NCBI RefSeq assembly: GCF_000807775.2
Contig: NZ_CP047385.1
Span: 1,860,001-1,924,000, forward strand
Length of the DNA: 64,000 nt
DNA from: Pandoraea fibrosis
Lineage (GTDB): Bacteria > Pseudomonadota > Gammaproteobacteria > Burkholderiales > Burkholderiaceae
Reading direction: 5' to 3'
The notes beneath the pieces were generated by a model. It was not told the origin of the DNA. It searched no databases and saw nothing but the letters and a program-made list of their open reading frames with translations. Position 1 is the stretch's first letter; each line of letters opens with the position of its first letter. The translations under genes and the position numbers were made by a program. Positions 26,139-35,801 of the stretch are shown piece by piece.

Positions 26139-26204
26139 GACCTCTCCTCCGGGATGATGTGTCTGGTTTTCTACTCAGGCGACGCTGGTACGCGTGCCTC
26201 GCGT

Positions 26205-27401
26205 TCAATCGATCGTGGCGTGAGCGAGCGTGCGCGGCGTGTGGGTGAGCATCACGGGCGTGTCGCCGGTCACGACGGAATCGTCCAGACGGAAGCCGCC
26301 AAGGCCGTAGACGTAGATGCCCGGCTCGGCCGAATAGACTTCGTTGGCGAGCAACGCACGGTGGTTGAACGCCATGTCGTCCGGGTATTCATGACCGATG
26401 ATGCCCATGCCGTGCCCCGTGCGGTGACGGATGTACTCGCCGCAACCGGCTTTCTCGATGACGGCTTGTGCGGCGGCGTCGATGCCGGACACGGGCTTGC
26501 CGGTGACGGCGGCGCTCACCGCAGCTTCGTTCGCCGCACGCGCCACTTCATAGAAGCGCGCCTGTTCGCTCGACGGCTTGCCGCAGAACCACGTGCGTTC
26601 GTTTTCGATGACGAGCCCGTTCAGACGCGGGATGACGATGTTGACCATGCCGTCGCCCTCGCTGATGCGCGCGCCGCACGAGGCGCCGTCGCCGTGAGGG
26701 GAGGCCGACGCGGGGCCGGACAGGGTCCAGCAGCGCATCACTTCAAGGTTCTCGCCGGGGAAGCGCTTTGCACCTTCGGTGACCATCAACGCGGCCATCG
26801 AGTAATCGAGTTCCTGCACAAGACGGCCCGGGTGGATGTTCTCGCGGTAGCGATCCTGCACCCAGTCGGCCAGTTCGGCCGCCGCACGCATGATGGCGAT
26901 CTCCTCGTCGTGCTTCACCCATCGCAACGCGCGCATCTCGGCGAGCATCGGCACGAGCTTTGCGTCGGGCAGCAACGCAGCGGCGCGCGCGAGCGGACCG
27001 CCGGCCGCGTCGACGCCGATACGCGACCCCGTGAGGCCGGCGGCGCGTAACGTGTCGGCGATCAATGCGGGAACTTCGGCGAGCAGCGGCTGGCGTTGCG
27101 TGACGCGCGGATGCTCGGCATAAAGCGCCACCCGATCCAGATCGAGCCACAGATGACCGCGTTCGCGCGCCATCATCAAATGGTGCGTGGACAATTCGTT
27201 CATCACGGCGAAGGGTTCGCCATTGCGCGGCACGCAGACGGCAATCGGGCGCTCCCATGTCTGCACATCGACGTGAAAGTTGGTGGCCCACTGGAAGAAA
27301 TCGGCGGCGGTGAACACGAGCGCATCGACACGCATGCGGTCCATCAGGTCGTTCATCAGACTACGGCGGTATTGATGCGTGGCGTGAGAGAGAGTCGGCA
27401 T
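26205..27401 (-). CDS. M24 family (creatinase/prolidase-fold) hydrolase with altered metal ligands
   Basis: A 398-aa pita-bread fold protein. The C-terminal catalytic domain keeps HRTGHGMGIIGHE and the AEPG motif. At the two positions where metal-dependent M24 enzymes have Asp, this protein has Ile and Glu (in MVNIVIPRLNGLVIENERTWFCG), and the last Glu is Asp (FRLDDS). The ERTWF segment resembles the ERTLF of creatinases, which work without metal. It may therefore be a creatinase-like amidinohydrolase rather than a peptidase. It is flanked by an ABC permease gene and the amidohydrolase gene. The start at 27401 follows AAGGAC. Confidence 0.8.
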   Translation of the reverse strand: MPTLSHATHQYRRSLMNDLMDRMRVDALVFTAADFFQWATNFHVDVQTWERPIAVCVPRNGEPFAVMNELSTHHLMMARERGHLWLDLDRVALYAEHPRVTQRQPLLAEVPALIADTLRAAGLTGSRIGVDAAGGPLARAAALLPDAKLVPMLAEMRALRWVKHDEEIAIMRAAAELADWVQDRYRENIHPGRLVQELDYSMAALMVTEGAKRFPGENLEVMRCWTLSGPASASPHGDGASCGARISEGDGMVNIVIPRLNGLVIENERTWFCGKPSSEQARFYEVARAANEAAVSAAVTGKPVSGIDAAAQAVIEKAGCGEYIRHRTGHGMGIIGHEYPDDMAFNHRALLANEVYSAEPGIYVYGLGGFRLDDSVVTGDTPVMLTHTPRTLAHATID

Positions 27402-27498
27402 GGCGAAGTCCTTATCGGCAAAATGTTGCGCAATGTCAGGGAGCGCAGGCGCGACGCCCGGCGAGACGTCGCCCGGGCAGCGAGCGCAGTCGGGGACG

Positions 27499-28410
27499 TC
27501 AGGTCATCATCGTCTTTGCGTAGCGGCGGTGGATGACCCAGTGCGAGGCGATGGCCAACGCGAATGTCACGACCATCGACACGAGGGAGAGCACCGCGCC
27601 GAACGGCCAGTTGTTCGCTTTCGCAATCTGGTCGTAGATCGTGGGCGTCATCATCGTGATGCCGGTGCCGCCGAGCAGCACGGGCGTGGCATAGGCGTTC
27701 ATGCAGAGAATGAACACGAGCATGGTGCCCGCTGCGATGCCTGGCGCCGCCATCGGCAGGATCACCCGCGTGAGCGTCTGTCGGAACGTTGCGCCAAGAT
27801 TGCGGGCGGCTTCCTCGACGGAAAAGTCCATGCCTTCGAGCACGCTTTGCAACGTGAGGATCATGTAGGGCAGCACCACGGCGGTGGTCCCGATGACGAC
27901 GGCGAAAGGCGTGTAGAGCAGGCGAATCGGTTGCGGCACGATGCCAAGCGACACGAGCAGCGAGTTGACGAAACCGGCATTGCCGAGCATGACCATCCAG
28001 CCGGCGGCGCGCACCACGTTGCCCACGAGCAGCGGGAAGACCAGCAACATCACGAGCAGGCTCTTGAAACGGCTTTGCGTGCGGGCAAGCACATAGGCCA
28101 CGGGAAAGCCGAACACCAGGGCAAGCACGGTACACAGCGACGCGACCTTGATCGTCGTCCACAACACCGACAGGTAATACGGGTCAGTGAAGAACTTGAG
28201 ATAGTTCTCGCCTGTGAATGCCGCCTGCATCAGGTCGACGGGATCGAATCGGTTCAAGCTGTAGCGCACCAATTGCAATCCGGGCAGCACGATGATGAGC
28301 AACACCACGAGCGTGGCCGGCGCCGCAAGCGAGCCGCCGGTGAGCGCGCCGCGCACCGCGCGTGCGGTGGCGGCGCGCGAGGCGTGGGAGGCTGGCGTGT
28401 GCGCCGTCAT
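27499..28410 (-). CDS. ABC transporter permease, PotB type
   Basis: A 303-aa permease of the spermidine/putrescine (CUT2-like) family, with six predicted membrane spans. TM1 is in ATLVVLLIIVLPGLQLV and the EAA loop is in SVEEAARNLGATFRQTLTRVILP. Start 28410 has an upstream CGGAG. It follows the binding-protein gene by 26 nt. It should pair with the second permease at 30633-31508. Confidence 0.9.
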   Translation of the reverse strand: MTAHTPASHASRAATARAVRGALTGGSLAAPATLVVLLIIVLPGLQLVRYSLNRFDPVDLMQAAFTGENYLKFFTDPYYLSVLWTTIKVASLCTVLALVFGFPVAYVLARTQSRFKSLLVMLLVFPLLVGNVVRAAGWMVMLGNAGFVNSLLVSLGIVPQPIRLLYTPFAVVIGTTAVVLPYMILTLQSVLEGMDFSVEEAARNLGATFRQTLTRVILPMAAPGIAAGTMLVFILCMNAYATPVLLGGTGITMMTPTIYDQIAKANNWPFGAVLSLVSMVVTFALAIASHWVIHRRYAKTMMT

Positions 28411-28436
28411 GTCGGGCTCCGGGGTGTCGGCAACGT

Positions 28437-29501
28437 TCACAGACCCACCTTGAATTCCTTGTTCCAGAAGTCGAGCAGCGCGGGCTTGTCGGCGGTGAAT
28501 TTCGCATAGTCGAGTTTCACCATCCGGTCGAGTTCGGCGCTTGTGAAGCCCACGCTCTGTTGCAGCGACGGCGGCAGGTTCGCGTTCTTCACCGTCGGCG
28601 CGTAGCCCATCGTCTCCGCAAAGCCGATCTGCGCGCGCGGATCGAGCATGGCGTTCAGATAGTTGAAGCCGCACGGTTTGGACTGCGAGTTCTTCGGCAC
28701 CGCGGCCTCGAACGTCACCGGCACGGCACCTTCCTTGGGCACCACGTAGTCGATCGGCACGCCGGCCTTCTTCCATTGGAGTGCGCGCGCCTTCCACATG
28801 CAGGTGAACCAGATATCGCCGCTCTTGAGTGCGGAGGCCACGGCCTCGTTCGACGGATAGACCTTCGGTTGTTGAGACTTGCGCAACTCGCGCAGGAACT
28901 GCATGCCACCGGCGGTATCGCCGTCCTTGTGGCCTGCGGCGAGCGAACTGCTCACGACATTGAAGTTGTAGAGGATGTCGGAGAAGCCGACTTTGCCCTT
29001 GAGCTTCGGATCCAGTGCGGCCATGAACGAATCGGGTTTGGTGCCGAGCTTCTCCGGGTTGTAGACGATCACCATCGCGCTGAAGATGTGTGGAATCGAG
29101 TACGGGCGACGCAGCGCTTCGAGCGTGTTGCCCAGGTTCGGCACGAGCTTCGCATCGACGGCTTCGAGAATGCCGGAGCGGTTGATGTCGTACATATCGA
29201 GATCGGCCAGACACGCCACGTCGAGCGTGCCGCGACGCGACGCCTTCTCGGCGCGCAGCTTGGTCATGCGTTCGACTTGCCCGGCCGAGTCATAAGTGAC
29301 CTTGCCGCCCGCCGCCTCGATGATCGGCTTGCCAATGTTCTGCTCGAGCAAATTGAGGTAGTCGCCCCCCCAGGTGCCGACCACCACGTTCGGGCAGGCG
29401 TCGGCCGCATATGCCGACAGCGCGTCGAGGCCTAGCGCGGGAGCGATCACCAGACCGGAAGCGGTCTTCAGGAATGTGCGGCGGTTCAGGGCGTGCGTCA
29501 T
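28437..29501 (-). CDS. ABC transporter substrate-binding protein, PotD/PotF type
   Basis: A 354-aa periplasmic binding protein. The signal peptide has a twin-arginine-like NRRTFLKTASG and a cleavage region near AYAADA. The mature protein begins VVVGTWGGDYLNLLEQNIGKPI, typical of the polyamine/Fe(III)-type binding proteins. The ligand is not identifiable, but the neighbouring amidohydrolase and M24 proteins suggest a nitrogen-rich amide or amidine. The ATG at 29501 has AAGGA 7 nt upstream. Confidence 0.88.
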   Translation of the reverse strand: MTHALNRRTFLKTASGLVIAPALGLDALSAYAADACPNVVVGTWGGDYLNLLEQNIGKPIIEAAGGKVTYDSAGQVERMTKLRAEKASRRGTLDVACLADLDMYDINRSGILEAVDAKLVPNLGNTLEALRRPYSIPHIFSAMVIVYNPEKLGTKPDSFMAALDPKLKGKVGFSDILYNFNVVSSSLAAGHKDGDTAGGMQFLRELRKSQQPKVYPSNEAVASALKSGDIWFTCMWKARALQWKKAGVPIDYVVPKEGAVPVTFEAAVPKNSQSKPCGFNYLNAMLDPRAQIGFAETMGYAPTVKNANLPPSLQQSVGFTSAELDRMVKLDYAKFTADKPALLDFWNKEFKVGL

Positions 29502-29578
29502 GTCGTTATCCTTCAAAACGTGGGCCACGAGGGTGGCCGGTACATGGGCCGAAGCGAGGAGGCGGTGGTGCGTTGTCG

Positions 29579-30631
29579 TCAGGCGTTGAAAAACAGGCAA
29601 TCGGTACTGGCAAAGCAGGCATTGAGCGTGCGGCCCGGGGCGTAGCGTCCGGCATCGTCGCGTGCGGTGTTTTGCACGTGCGCCACGAGCGTCTCGCCTT
29701 GAGGACTTTTCAGACGCAGTTCGAGCGTGGAGCCCAGATAGATCGTCTGGTCGACCGTGACCGCCAGCGCCGTTTCGTCGCGCGCGGGCGCGTCCGTCAA
29801 ACGCAGGCGTTCGGGGCGGATGCCGAGCGTGGTGGCGTCGGGCGAGGCGGCCGGCAGCGCCAGTCGCTCGCCCTTCGCCGTGACGAAGTGACCTTCGGTC
29901 ATTCGGCCCGCGAGGAAATTCATTTTGCCGAGGAAGTTCGCGACAAACGGGTTGGCGGGGCGTTCGTAAAGCGCGTCGGCGGTGCCGATCTGCTGCACGC
30001 AACCGTCGTGCATCACGGCCAGACGGTCGGCAATCGCGAGCGCCTCTTCCTGATCGTGGGTGACGAAAATCGTCGTGAGTCCGAGTCGACGTTGTAACGC
30101 TCGGATCTCTTCGCGTACTTCTGTGCGCAATTTGGCGTCGAGATTGGAGAGCGGTTCGTCGAGCAGAAAGACGTCGGGACGAATGGCGAGCGCGCGGGCA
30201 ATCGCCACGCGTTGCTGCTGCCCGCCCGAGAGCTGGCGAGGGTAGCGATCCGCCAGCGGCGTGAGGCGCACCATATCGAGGGCCTCACGAATGCGCGTGG
30301 TGCGCTCGGCGCTCGATACGTGGCGCATTTCAAGTCCGAATGCGACGTTCTCTGCCACCGTCATGTGCGGAAAGAGCGCATAACGCTGGAACACCATGCC
30401 GGTATTGCGACGGTTCGGTGGCAAGCGCGAGACTTCCTTGCCGCCGATCCAGATTTCACCGGCCGTCGGTTCGACAAAGCCTGCGACCATGCGCAGCGTC
30501 GTGGTCTTGCCGCAACCGCTCGGGCCGAGGAACGCGACGAGTTCGCCTTCGGCGATCTCCAGCGAAAAGTCTGCCACCGCAGCGGCGTTGCCGTATTGCT
30601 TGCGCAGTCCGCGAAGGGAAACGTTGGCCAT
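29579..30631 (-). CDS. ABC transporter ATP-binding protein, PotA type
   Basis: A 350-aa ATPase. Walker A is GPSGCGKTTTLRMVAG, the signature is LSGGQQQRVAIARAL, Walker B is DVFLLDEPLSNLD, the H-loop is IFVTHDQEEAL, and the C-terminal half is a TOBE domain. It energises the importer formed with the two permeases. Its ATG lies 1 nt after the stop of the upstream permease gene. Confidence 0.94.
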   Translation of the reverse strand: MANVSLRGLRKQYGNAAAVADFSLEIAEGELVAFLGPSGCGKTTTLRMVAGFVEPTAGEIWIGGKEVSRLPPNRRNTGMVFQRYALFPHMTVAENVAFGLEMRHVSSAERTTRIREALDMVRLTPLADRYPRQLSGGQQQRVAIARALAIRPDVFLLDEPLSNLDAKLRTEVREEIRALQRRLGLTTIFVTHDQEEALAIADRLAVMHDGCVQQIGTADALYERPANPFVANFLGKMNFLAGRMTEGHFVTAKGERLALPAASPDATTLGIRPERLRLTDAPARDETALAVTVDQTIYLGSTLELRLKSPQGETLVAHVQNTARDDAGRYAPGRTLNACFASTDCLFFNA

Positions 30632-30632
30632 G

Positions 30633-31508
30633 TCAGATCACCTGGCTGAGTTTGACGAAACGATCGGTGATCAGCATCACGATGCCGAGCAACACAATCT
30701 GCGCAGCGGAGACGGCTGCAATCGTCGGGTCGAGGTTGAATTCGAGGTACTGCATGATCGCGATGGGCAGCGTGGTCTTGCCCGGTCCGACGAGCGGCAG
30801 CGTGAGTTCGAGGTTCTCGAACGACACGATGAAGCTGAACAGTACGGACGCCACAATGGCCGGGCGCAGCATCGGCAGTGTGACGCGCCAGAGCGTGCGC
30901 CACGCCCCTGCGCCGAGGTTGCGGGCGGCTTCCTCGATGGTGTCGTCGATCTGCGCGAGACTCGCGCCCACGAGGCGCATCGTCCACGGAATGGTCAGGC
31001 AGATGTGAGCGACGACCAGGCCACCGAAGGTGCCGACGATGTCTACGTCGAGCGTGTTCTCGGCGCGCAAGTAGAAGAGATAGGTCGCAATGCCGGCGAC
31101 GATGCCCGGCACCACGAGCGGCAGCAGCAGGACATTGCCCAGTGTGCGGCGCCCCGGAAAGCGATAGCGCGCAAGAGCGAGTGAGGCGGCTACGCCGAGG
31201 ATCACGCCGCCGATGGCCGCGCAGGCGGCGAGCTGCAAGGAGAGCAGGAAGCCGTTGGCGAACGCCGCGTTTCGCCACGCATTCAGATACCACGACACCG
31301 TGTAGCCGCTCGGCGGGAACGTGATGATCGCGTCTTTGAAGAAGCTCAGCCAGACGACGAATATCAGCGGGCTCAGCATGAACAGATAGATCAGCGTGAC
31401 GCCGGCGCGCACCGCCCATTTGGCGACCGGCACGCGTCGAGGTCCGCCTGCCGGCAGCCGCAGCACATCGCCCGTCATCCCACTTGGCTCCATCGAAGTC
31501 TGCGTCAT
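30633..31508 (-). CDS. ABC transporter permease, PotC type
   Basis: A 291-aa permease, with a ~30-residue cytoplasmic N-terminus, six membrane spans and the EAA loop in TIEEAARNLGAGAWRTLWRVTLP. It is the first gene of the seven-gene minus-strand cluster. Start 31508 has GGAAGGAC just upstream. The upstream ATG at 31550 is rejected because it lies inside the operator-like palindrome. Confidence 0.9.
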   Translation of the reverse strand: MTQTSMEPSGMTGDVLRLPAGGPRRVPVAKWAVRAGVTLIYLFMLSPLIFVVWLSFFKDAIITFPPSGYTVSWYLNAWRNAAFANGFLLSLQLAACAAIGGVILGVAASLALARYRFPGRRTLGNVLLLPLVVPGIVAGIATYLFYLRAENTLDVDIVGTFGGLVVAHICLTIPWTMRLVGASLAQIDDTIEEAARNLGAGAWRTLWRVTLPMLRPAIVASVLFSFIVSFENLELTLPLVGPGKTTLPIAIMQYLEFNLDPTIAAVSAAQIVLLGIVMLITDRFVKLSQVI

Positions 31509-31536
31509 TGGCGTCCTTCCCGGTATCGTGGATTTG

Positions 31537-31585
31537 ATGCAATTTTGCATTGATCAAAACGTTGATATGCAAATTAGCATATCAA
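31537..31585 (-). promoter_or_regulatory. Two operator-like palindromes exactly 30 bp apart
   Basis: ATGCAATTTTGCAT lies at 31537-31550 and ATGCAAATTAGCAT at 31567-31580, both fitting ATGCAAnTTnGCAT. The second is embedded in a longer perfect dyad, TTGATATGC (31562-31570) and GCATATCAA (31577-31585). The 30-bp spacing is about three helical turns, so two dimers would bind the same DNA face. They lie 29-77 bp upstream of the first ABC gene. The bound regulator is unknown; the LysR gene at the end of the cluster is one candidate. Confidence 0.7.
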
Positions 31586-31764
31586 AATCGTCATGCAAAC
31601 CGGAAAGCTGTCAGGGTTTCAACGGAGACGGGCGCGACGTTTGTGAGGCGCTCGAGGTGAGGCAGGCGTGGTGGCCGGATGGGGAAGTCAGGGAGGCGAG
31701 TGGGGGGAGGGCTGCGCAGGAAGGACGCTTCACCGCGATGGCAGCGAAGCGTCGAAGGCCGTTC

Positions 31765-32712
31765 TCAGGGTTGCCAGAGGGCGCGAACCGTGGCGAGGAC
31801 GCGTTGCGGAGCATCGTCCGAGGTGCAGTCGACGATGTGGCGCTCCGGCATCGAACGCAGCCATGTGAGTTGGCGTTTGCACAACTGACGGGTCGCGAAA
31901 ATGCCTTTGTCGCGCATGGTGTCGTAGTCGGTATCGCCGTCCAGGTATTCCCACACCTGACGGTAGCCGACGCAGCGCATCGACGGCAGCCCGGGGTCGA
32001 GATCGCCGCGTGCGCGCAGGCGTTCGACTTCTTCGATGAAGCCGGCCGCGAGCATCAGACGAAAACGTTCGGCAATCCGCGCGTGGAGCACGGATCGGTC
32101 GCTCGGCTCCAGCGCGACGGGCACGAAGCTATGTGCCGATGGCGCATCCGGTGTCTGCGCTTGTTCGGCCAGCCATTGCGACATGGGCTTACCCGACAGT
32201 TCGAAGATTTCCAGTGCGCGCTGAATGCGCTGCGAGTCGTTCGGCGCGAGGCGTGCGGCGGTCACGGGATCGACGCCTGCGAGCCGGGCGTGCATCGCGG
32301 GCCAGCCGTCGCGGGCAGCGTCTTCGTCGAGTCTCGCGCGTACCTCGGCGTTGGCCGAGGGCAGGGGCGAGAGGCCCTGCGTGAGCGCTTTGTAGTAAAG
32401 CATCGTGCCGCCCACGAGCAACGGACGACGCCCGCGCGCCGTGATGTCGTCGACCAGTCGCAGCGTGTCGTCGCGGAATTGGGCGGCCGAGTAGGCATCG
32501 CGCGGATCGATGATGTCGATCAGATGGTGCGGCACGGCGGCCAATTCGGCCGCGCTGGGCTTGGCCGTGCCGATATCCATCTCGCGATAGACGAGCGCGG
32601 AGTCGACGCTGATGATTTCGAGCGGTGTGTCCTGTGCCAGCGCGAGGGCGGCGGCGGTCTTGCCGGAAGCCGTCGGGCCCAGCAGACAGACGATCGGGGG
32701 ATTGGCCTTCAT
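31765..32712 (-). CDS. miaA: tRNA dimethylallyltransferase
   Basis: A 315-aa MiaA. It has the P-loop [15 protein letters not shown] (from residue 12), [29 protein letters not shown], the [18 protein letters not shown] stretch and the C-terminal [10 protein letters not shown] region. It adds dimethylallyl to A37 of tRNAs reading U-starting codons. The start at 32712 is the family start MKANPPIV. The gene follows mutL on the same strand with a 7-nt gap; mutL-miaA linkage is common in proteobacteria. Confidence 0.96.
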   Translation of the reverse strand: MKANPPIVCLLGPTASGKTAAALALAQDTPLEIISVDSALVYREMDIGTAKPSAAELAAVPHHLIDIIDPRDAYSAAQFRDDTLRLVDDITARGRRPLLVGGTMLYYKALTQGLSPLPSANAEVRARLDEDAARDGWPAMHARLAGVDPVTAARLAPNDSQRIQRALEIFELSGKPMSQWLAEQAQTPDAPSAHSFVPVALEPSDRSVLHARIAERFRLMLAAGFIEEVERLRARGDLDPGLPSMRCVGYRQVWEYLDGDTDYDTMRDKGIFATRQLCKRQLTWLRSMPERHIVDCTSDDAPQRVLATVRALWQP

Positions 32713-32719
32713 GAACCGC

Positions 32720-34780
32720 TCAACGTCCGCGCATGAACAATTTGTCGAGGTCGCCAAGCGTGAGCTGGTACCAGGTGGGACGTCCGTGGTTGCACTGATC
32801 GGCGCGCTCGGTGGCTTCCATCTGACGCAGCAGGGCGTTCATTTCCTCATGCGTGAGGCGCCGGTTGGCACGCACCGCCGTGTGGCACGCGAGCGTGCCC
32901 AGCAGTTCGTGCTGACGCTCCGTGAGCACGCGCGACCCTCCGTACTGACGCAGATCGGCAAGCACGGCACGCGCAAGCGCCTGTGCGTCGGCACCGTCGA
33001 GCAGCGCGGGGATAGCGCGCACGGCGAGCGTGGTCGGCGACATGGCCGCGAGATCGAAGCCGAGTGCGGTGAGCGTCTCCTGATGCTCTTCGGCGGTGCC
33101 GATTTCCACCGGGTCGGCGAAGAACGTCACCGGAATGAGCAGCGGTTGTACCGGCACGCTGCGCTCGACCAGCGCCTGCTTGAAGCGTTCGTACAGAATG
33201 CGCTCGTGCGCCGCGTGCATATCGACGAGCACAAGACCGTTAGCGTTTTGCGAGAGGATGTAGATGCCGTGCAACTGGCCCAGCGCGAAGCCCAGAGGAT
33301 GTTCGAGCGACATCGCGTCGGCGGTGCCATTGGCGCCGCTGGCGAGCGCGGCGAACGCATCGGGTCCTGCCGTGAGCGCGGCACTGTCTTGTGTGGCGCC
33401 GGCGTTGCCGTAAGCCGGCGACGGCGCGTCGGTCACGCCCGGCTGACCGTAGGGACGCGGCGCGGGCGGTGCAGTGCGTCCGAAAAGATTGTCGTAGACG
33501 GACATCGGTTGGACCATCGGCAGCGAGCCTTGCTGCATGCGCGGATTCCAACTGCTGCCGCCCGGGGTACCGAAGCCGGCAGCCGGACGGGCTGCCATGA
33601 AGCCGTTTCCACCCACCGCGCCAGGCCCGGCCGCGAGACCACCGCCATCGGTCAGGTGTGCCGAGTGCGTGGCGCCACCACTGCCCGCCGCTCGCGCGAG
33701 CGCACGTTGTACGGCGTGGAACACGAACTGGTGGACGCTGCGGGCATCGCGGAACCGCACTTCGATTTTCGACGGATGAACGTTCACGTCGACCAACTGC
33801 GGCGGCAGTTCGAAGTACAGCACGTAAGCAGGGTAGCGGTCGCCGTGGAGCACATCTTCGTAGGCGGCGCGCACGGCGTGCGTGAGCAGTTTGTCGCGCA
33901 CGAAGCGCCCGTTCACGAAGAAGAACTGCTGGTCGGCACGGCCCCGGCTGGCGGTCGGCAAGCCGACGAAACCGGACAGGCGAAGCTCGGCCGCGCCCTC
34001 ATCGAGCGCGAGGTGCGCGTCGGCGAAATCATTGCCGAGCACGCGCGAGACGCGTGTGGCGGCGTCTGACGCATTCCAGTGCTCGACCGCCCGGTTGTTG
34101 TGCAGAATCGAGAAGCCGACGTCCGGGCGCGCCAGTGCGCTGCGCCGGATGACGTCCATGCAATGACCGAATTCGGTCTGCTCGGTCTTCAGGAATTTGC
34201 GCCGCGCGGGGGTATTGAAGTACAGGTCGCGCACGTCGACCGTCGTGCCCACGGGGCCGGCGGCGGGCGTGAGCGCCCCGGTGTTGCCGTCAATCGCGGT
34301 CGCATGCGGCGCATCGGCCTGTCGGCTCGACAGAGTGAGCTGCGCGACCGACGCGATGGAGGCGAGCGCTTCCCCCCGGAACCCGAGGGTGAGCACCGAT
34401 TCCAGCTCGTCGAGCGTGCGGATCTTGCTCGTGGCATGACGGGTCAGCGCGAGCGGCAATTGTTCGGCGGACATGCCGCCGCCGTCGTCGGTGATCGCGA
34501 TGCGGCGCACGCCGCCTTCCTCGAGCTTGATCTGAAGGGCGCCCGCGCCTGCGTCGAGCGCATTTTCGAGCAATTCCTTGACGACGGATGCAGGACGCTC
34601 CACCACCTCGCCGGCGGCGATCTGGCTGATCAACTGATCGGGAAGGACACGGATGGCGCGAGCCGGTGCAAGGCCTGCCGGCATGGGGCCGGGGCGGCGC
34701 ACGGGCGCGTCGGTGCTGGCGTCGCCGGGCAAGGCGCCCGGGTCTTGCGCCTCGGGGGCGGAGGTCGGGGTGGCAGACAT
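32720..34780 (-). CDS. mutL: DNA mismatch repair protein MutL
   Basis: A 686-aa MutL. The GHKL ATPase domain starts near residue 40: [37 protein letters not shown], then [15 protein letters not shown] and [11 protein letters not shown] ~150-residue Gly/Pro/Ala-rich linker leads to the C-terminal dimerisation domain. There [15 protein letters not shown] matches the metal-dependent endonuclease motif DQHA(X)2E(X)4E, except that Met replaces Gln, as expected in species without MutH. The N-terminal extension of ~45 residues before the ATPase domain is unusually long and Pro/Ala-rich. Start choice among 34780, 34789 and 34813 is uncertain. Confidence 0.95.
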   Translation of the reverse strand: MSATPTSAPEAQDPGALPGDASTDAPVRRPGPMPAGLAPARAIRVLPDQLISQIAAGEVVERPASVVKELLENALDAGAGALQIKLEEGGVRRIAITDDGGGMSAEQLPLALTRHATSKIRTLDELESVLTLGFRGEALASIASVAQLTLSSRQADAPHATAIDGNTGALTPAAGPVGTTVDVRDLYFNTPARRKFLKTEQTEFGHCMDVIRRSALARPDVGFSILHNNRAVEHWNASDAATRVSRVLGNDFADAHLALDEGAAELRLSGFVGLPTASRGRADQQFFFVNGRFVRDKLLTHAVRAAYEDVLHGDRYPAYVLYFELPPQLVDVNVHPSKIEVRFRDARSVHQFVFHAVQRALARAAGSGGATHSAHLTDGGGLAAGPGAVGGNGFMAARPAAGFGTPGGSSWNPRMQQGSLPMVQPMSVYDNLFGRTAPPAPRPYGQPGVTDAPSPAYGNAGATQDSAALTAGPDAFAALASGANGTADAMSLEHPLGFALGQLHGIYILSQNANGLVLVDMHAAHERILYERFKQALVERSVPVQPLLIPVTFFADPVEIGTAEEHQETLTALGFDLAAMSPTTLAVRAIPALLDGADAQALARAVLADLRQYGGSRVLTERQHELLGTLACHTAVRANRRLTHEEMNALLRQMEATERADQCNHGRPTWYQLTLGDLDKLFMRGR

Positions 34781-35027
34781 GGGAACCATTATAAAGGTTG
34801 CCCTCAAAGACATAAGTCGATCGACGTTTCAGCCTGCGAGACCCATCAAAAATACGACTACTTCCCATCATGGGAATGGTCGGGGGTTGAGGCGGCGGAC
34901 GACGCCCCCGGCAGGTCGATGCCGACTGTCACGGGGACTTAACGACGCCCGACGTTTGCGCTGGTATGATGCGACTCGTCGTGCGCCCGCGGGGACGGGC
35001 CGGCGTCCTTTATCTTGAGGATTCGTC

Positions 35028-35696
35028 TTGGATACTTTGGTGCAATTGCTGGAGATGGTGCTCCACATCGATAAACATCTGGGGGTGTTTATCGATCAGT
35101 ACGGAAACTGGGTGTATCTGTTCCTGTTCATGATTGTGTTCGTGGAAACAGGATTGGTGCTCTTTCCGTTCCTTCCGGGCGATTCCCTGTTGTTCATCGG
35201 TGGCGCGTTTGCCGCGACCGGCGCCATGGACCCATGGCTGCTTGGCGTGCTGCTGTTCATCGCGGCCGTGACGGGTAACACGCTCAACTACTGGATCGGC
35301 TCGAAGATCGGGACTCGTGTGTACGAGAAGAACTGGCGTTTCCTCGATCGCGATGCCTTGCGCAAGACCCATGATTTCTACGAGCACCACGGCGGCAAGA
35401 CCATCGTGATGGCGCGCTTCGTGCCGGTCGTGCGCACGTTCGCACCGTTCGTCGCGGGCGTGTCGGCCATGTCGTGGACGCGCTTCCAGCTCTACAACGT
35501 GCTGGGTGCGGCGATCTGGGTGGTGCTCCTCGTGGGGGGCGGCTACCTGTTCGGCAACCTGCCGATCGTCAAGCAGTACCTGAACATCATTGTGCTGGTC
35601 GGGATCTCGGCGGCTGTGGTGCCGATCGCTCTCGGCGCCCTGTGGAAGCTCTTCACGCGCGGCCGCCGCCGCGTGGCACCGGGCCGGAGCGAGTAA
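35028..35696 (+). CDS. DedA family membrane protein
   Basis: A 222-aa DedA/SNARE-associated domain protein. Landmarks are FVETGLVLFPFLPGDSLLFIGG, FIAAVTGNTLNYWIGSKIG, the reentrant FYEHHGGKTIVMARFVPVVRTFAPFVAGV and several membrane helices. DedA proteins move lipid carriers such as undecaprenyl phosphate or phospholipids across the inner membrane and affect drug resistance and proton balance. The start is a TTG at 35028, supported by GAGG upstream and by the absence of any closer ATG. A bidirectional terminator follows. Confidence 0.92.
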   Translation: MDTLVQLLEMVLHIDKHLGVFIDQYGNWVYLFLFMIVFVETGLVLFPFLPGDSLLFIGGAFAATGAMDPWLLGVLLFIAAVTGNTLNYWIGSKIGTRVYEKNWRFLDRDALRKTHDFYEHHGGKTIVMARFVPVVRTFAPFVAGVSAMSWTRFQLYNVLGAAIWVVLLVGGGYLFGNLPIVKQYLNIIVLVGISAAVVPIALGALWKLFTRGRRRVAPGRSE

Positions 35697-35730
35697 GTCC
35701 GACGTCGTTAATGGCCAAGAAAGGCCAAGA

Positions 35731-35766
35731 AAAATGGCGCGCCCCGGGAACGGGACGCGCCATTTT
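35731..35766. terminator. Bidirectional terminator between dedA-family gene and amiC
   Basis: AAAATGGCGCG (35731-35741) pairs with CGCGCCATTTT (35756-35766), with CCCCGGG/ACGGG partly pairing in the loop. A/T runs on each side suit both converging genes. Confidence 0.85.
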
Positions 35767-35801
35767 CATTTGAGGCACTGTCAGTCGGCGGTGAGCCGCG
35801 A

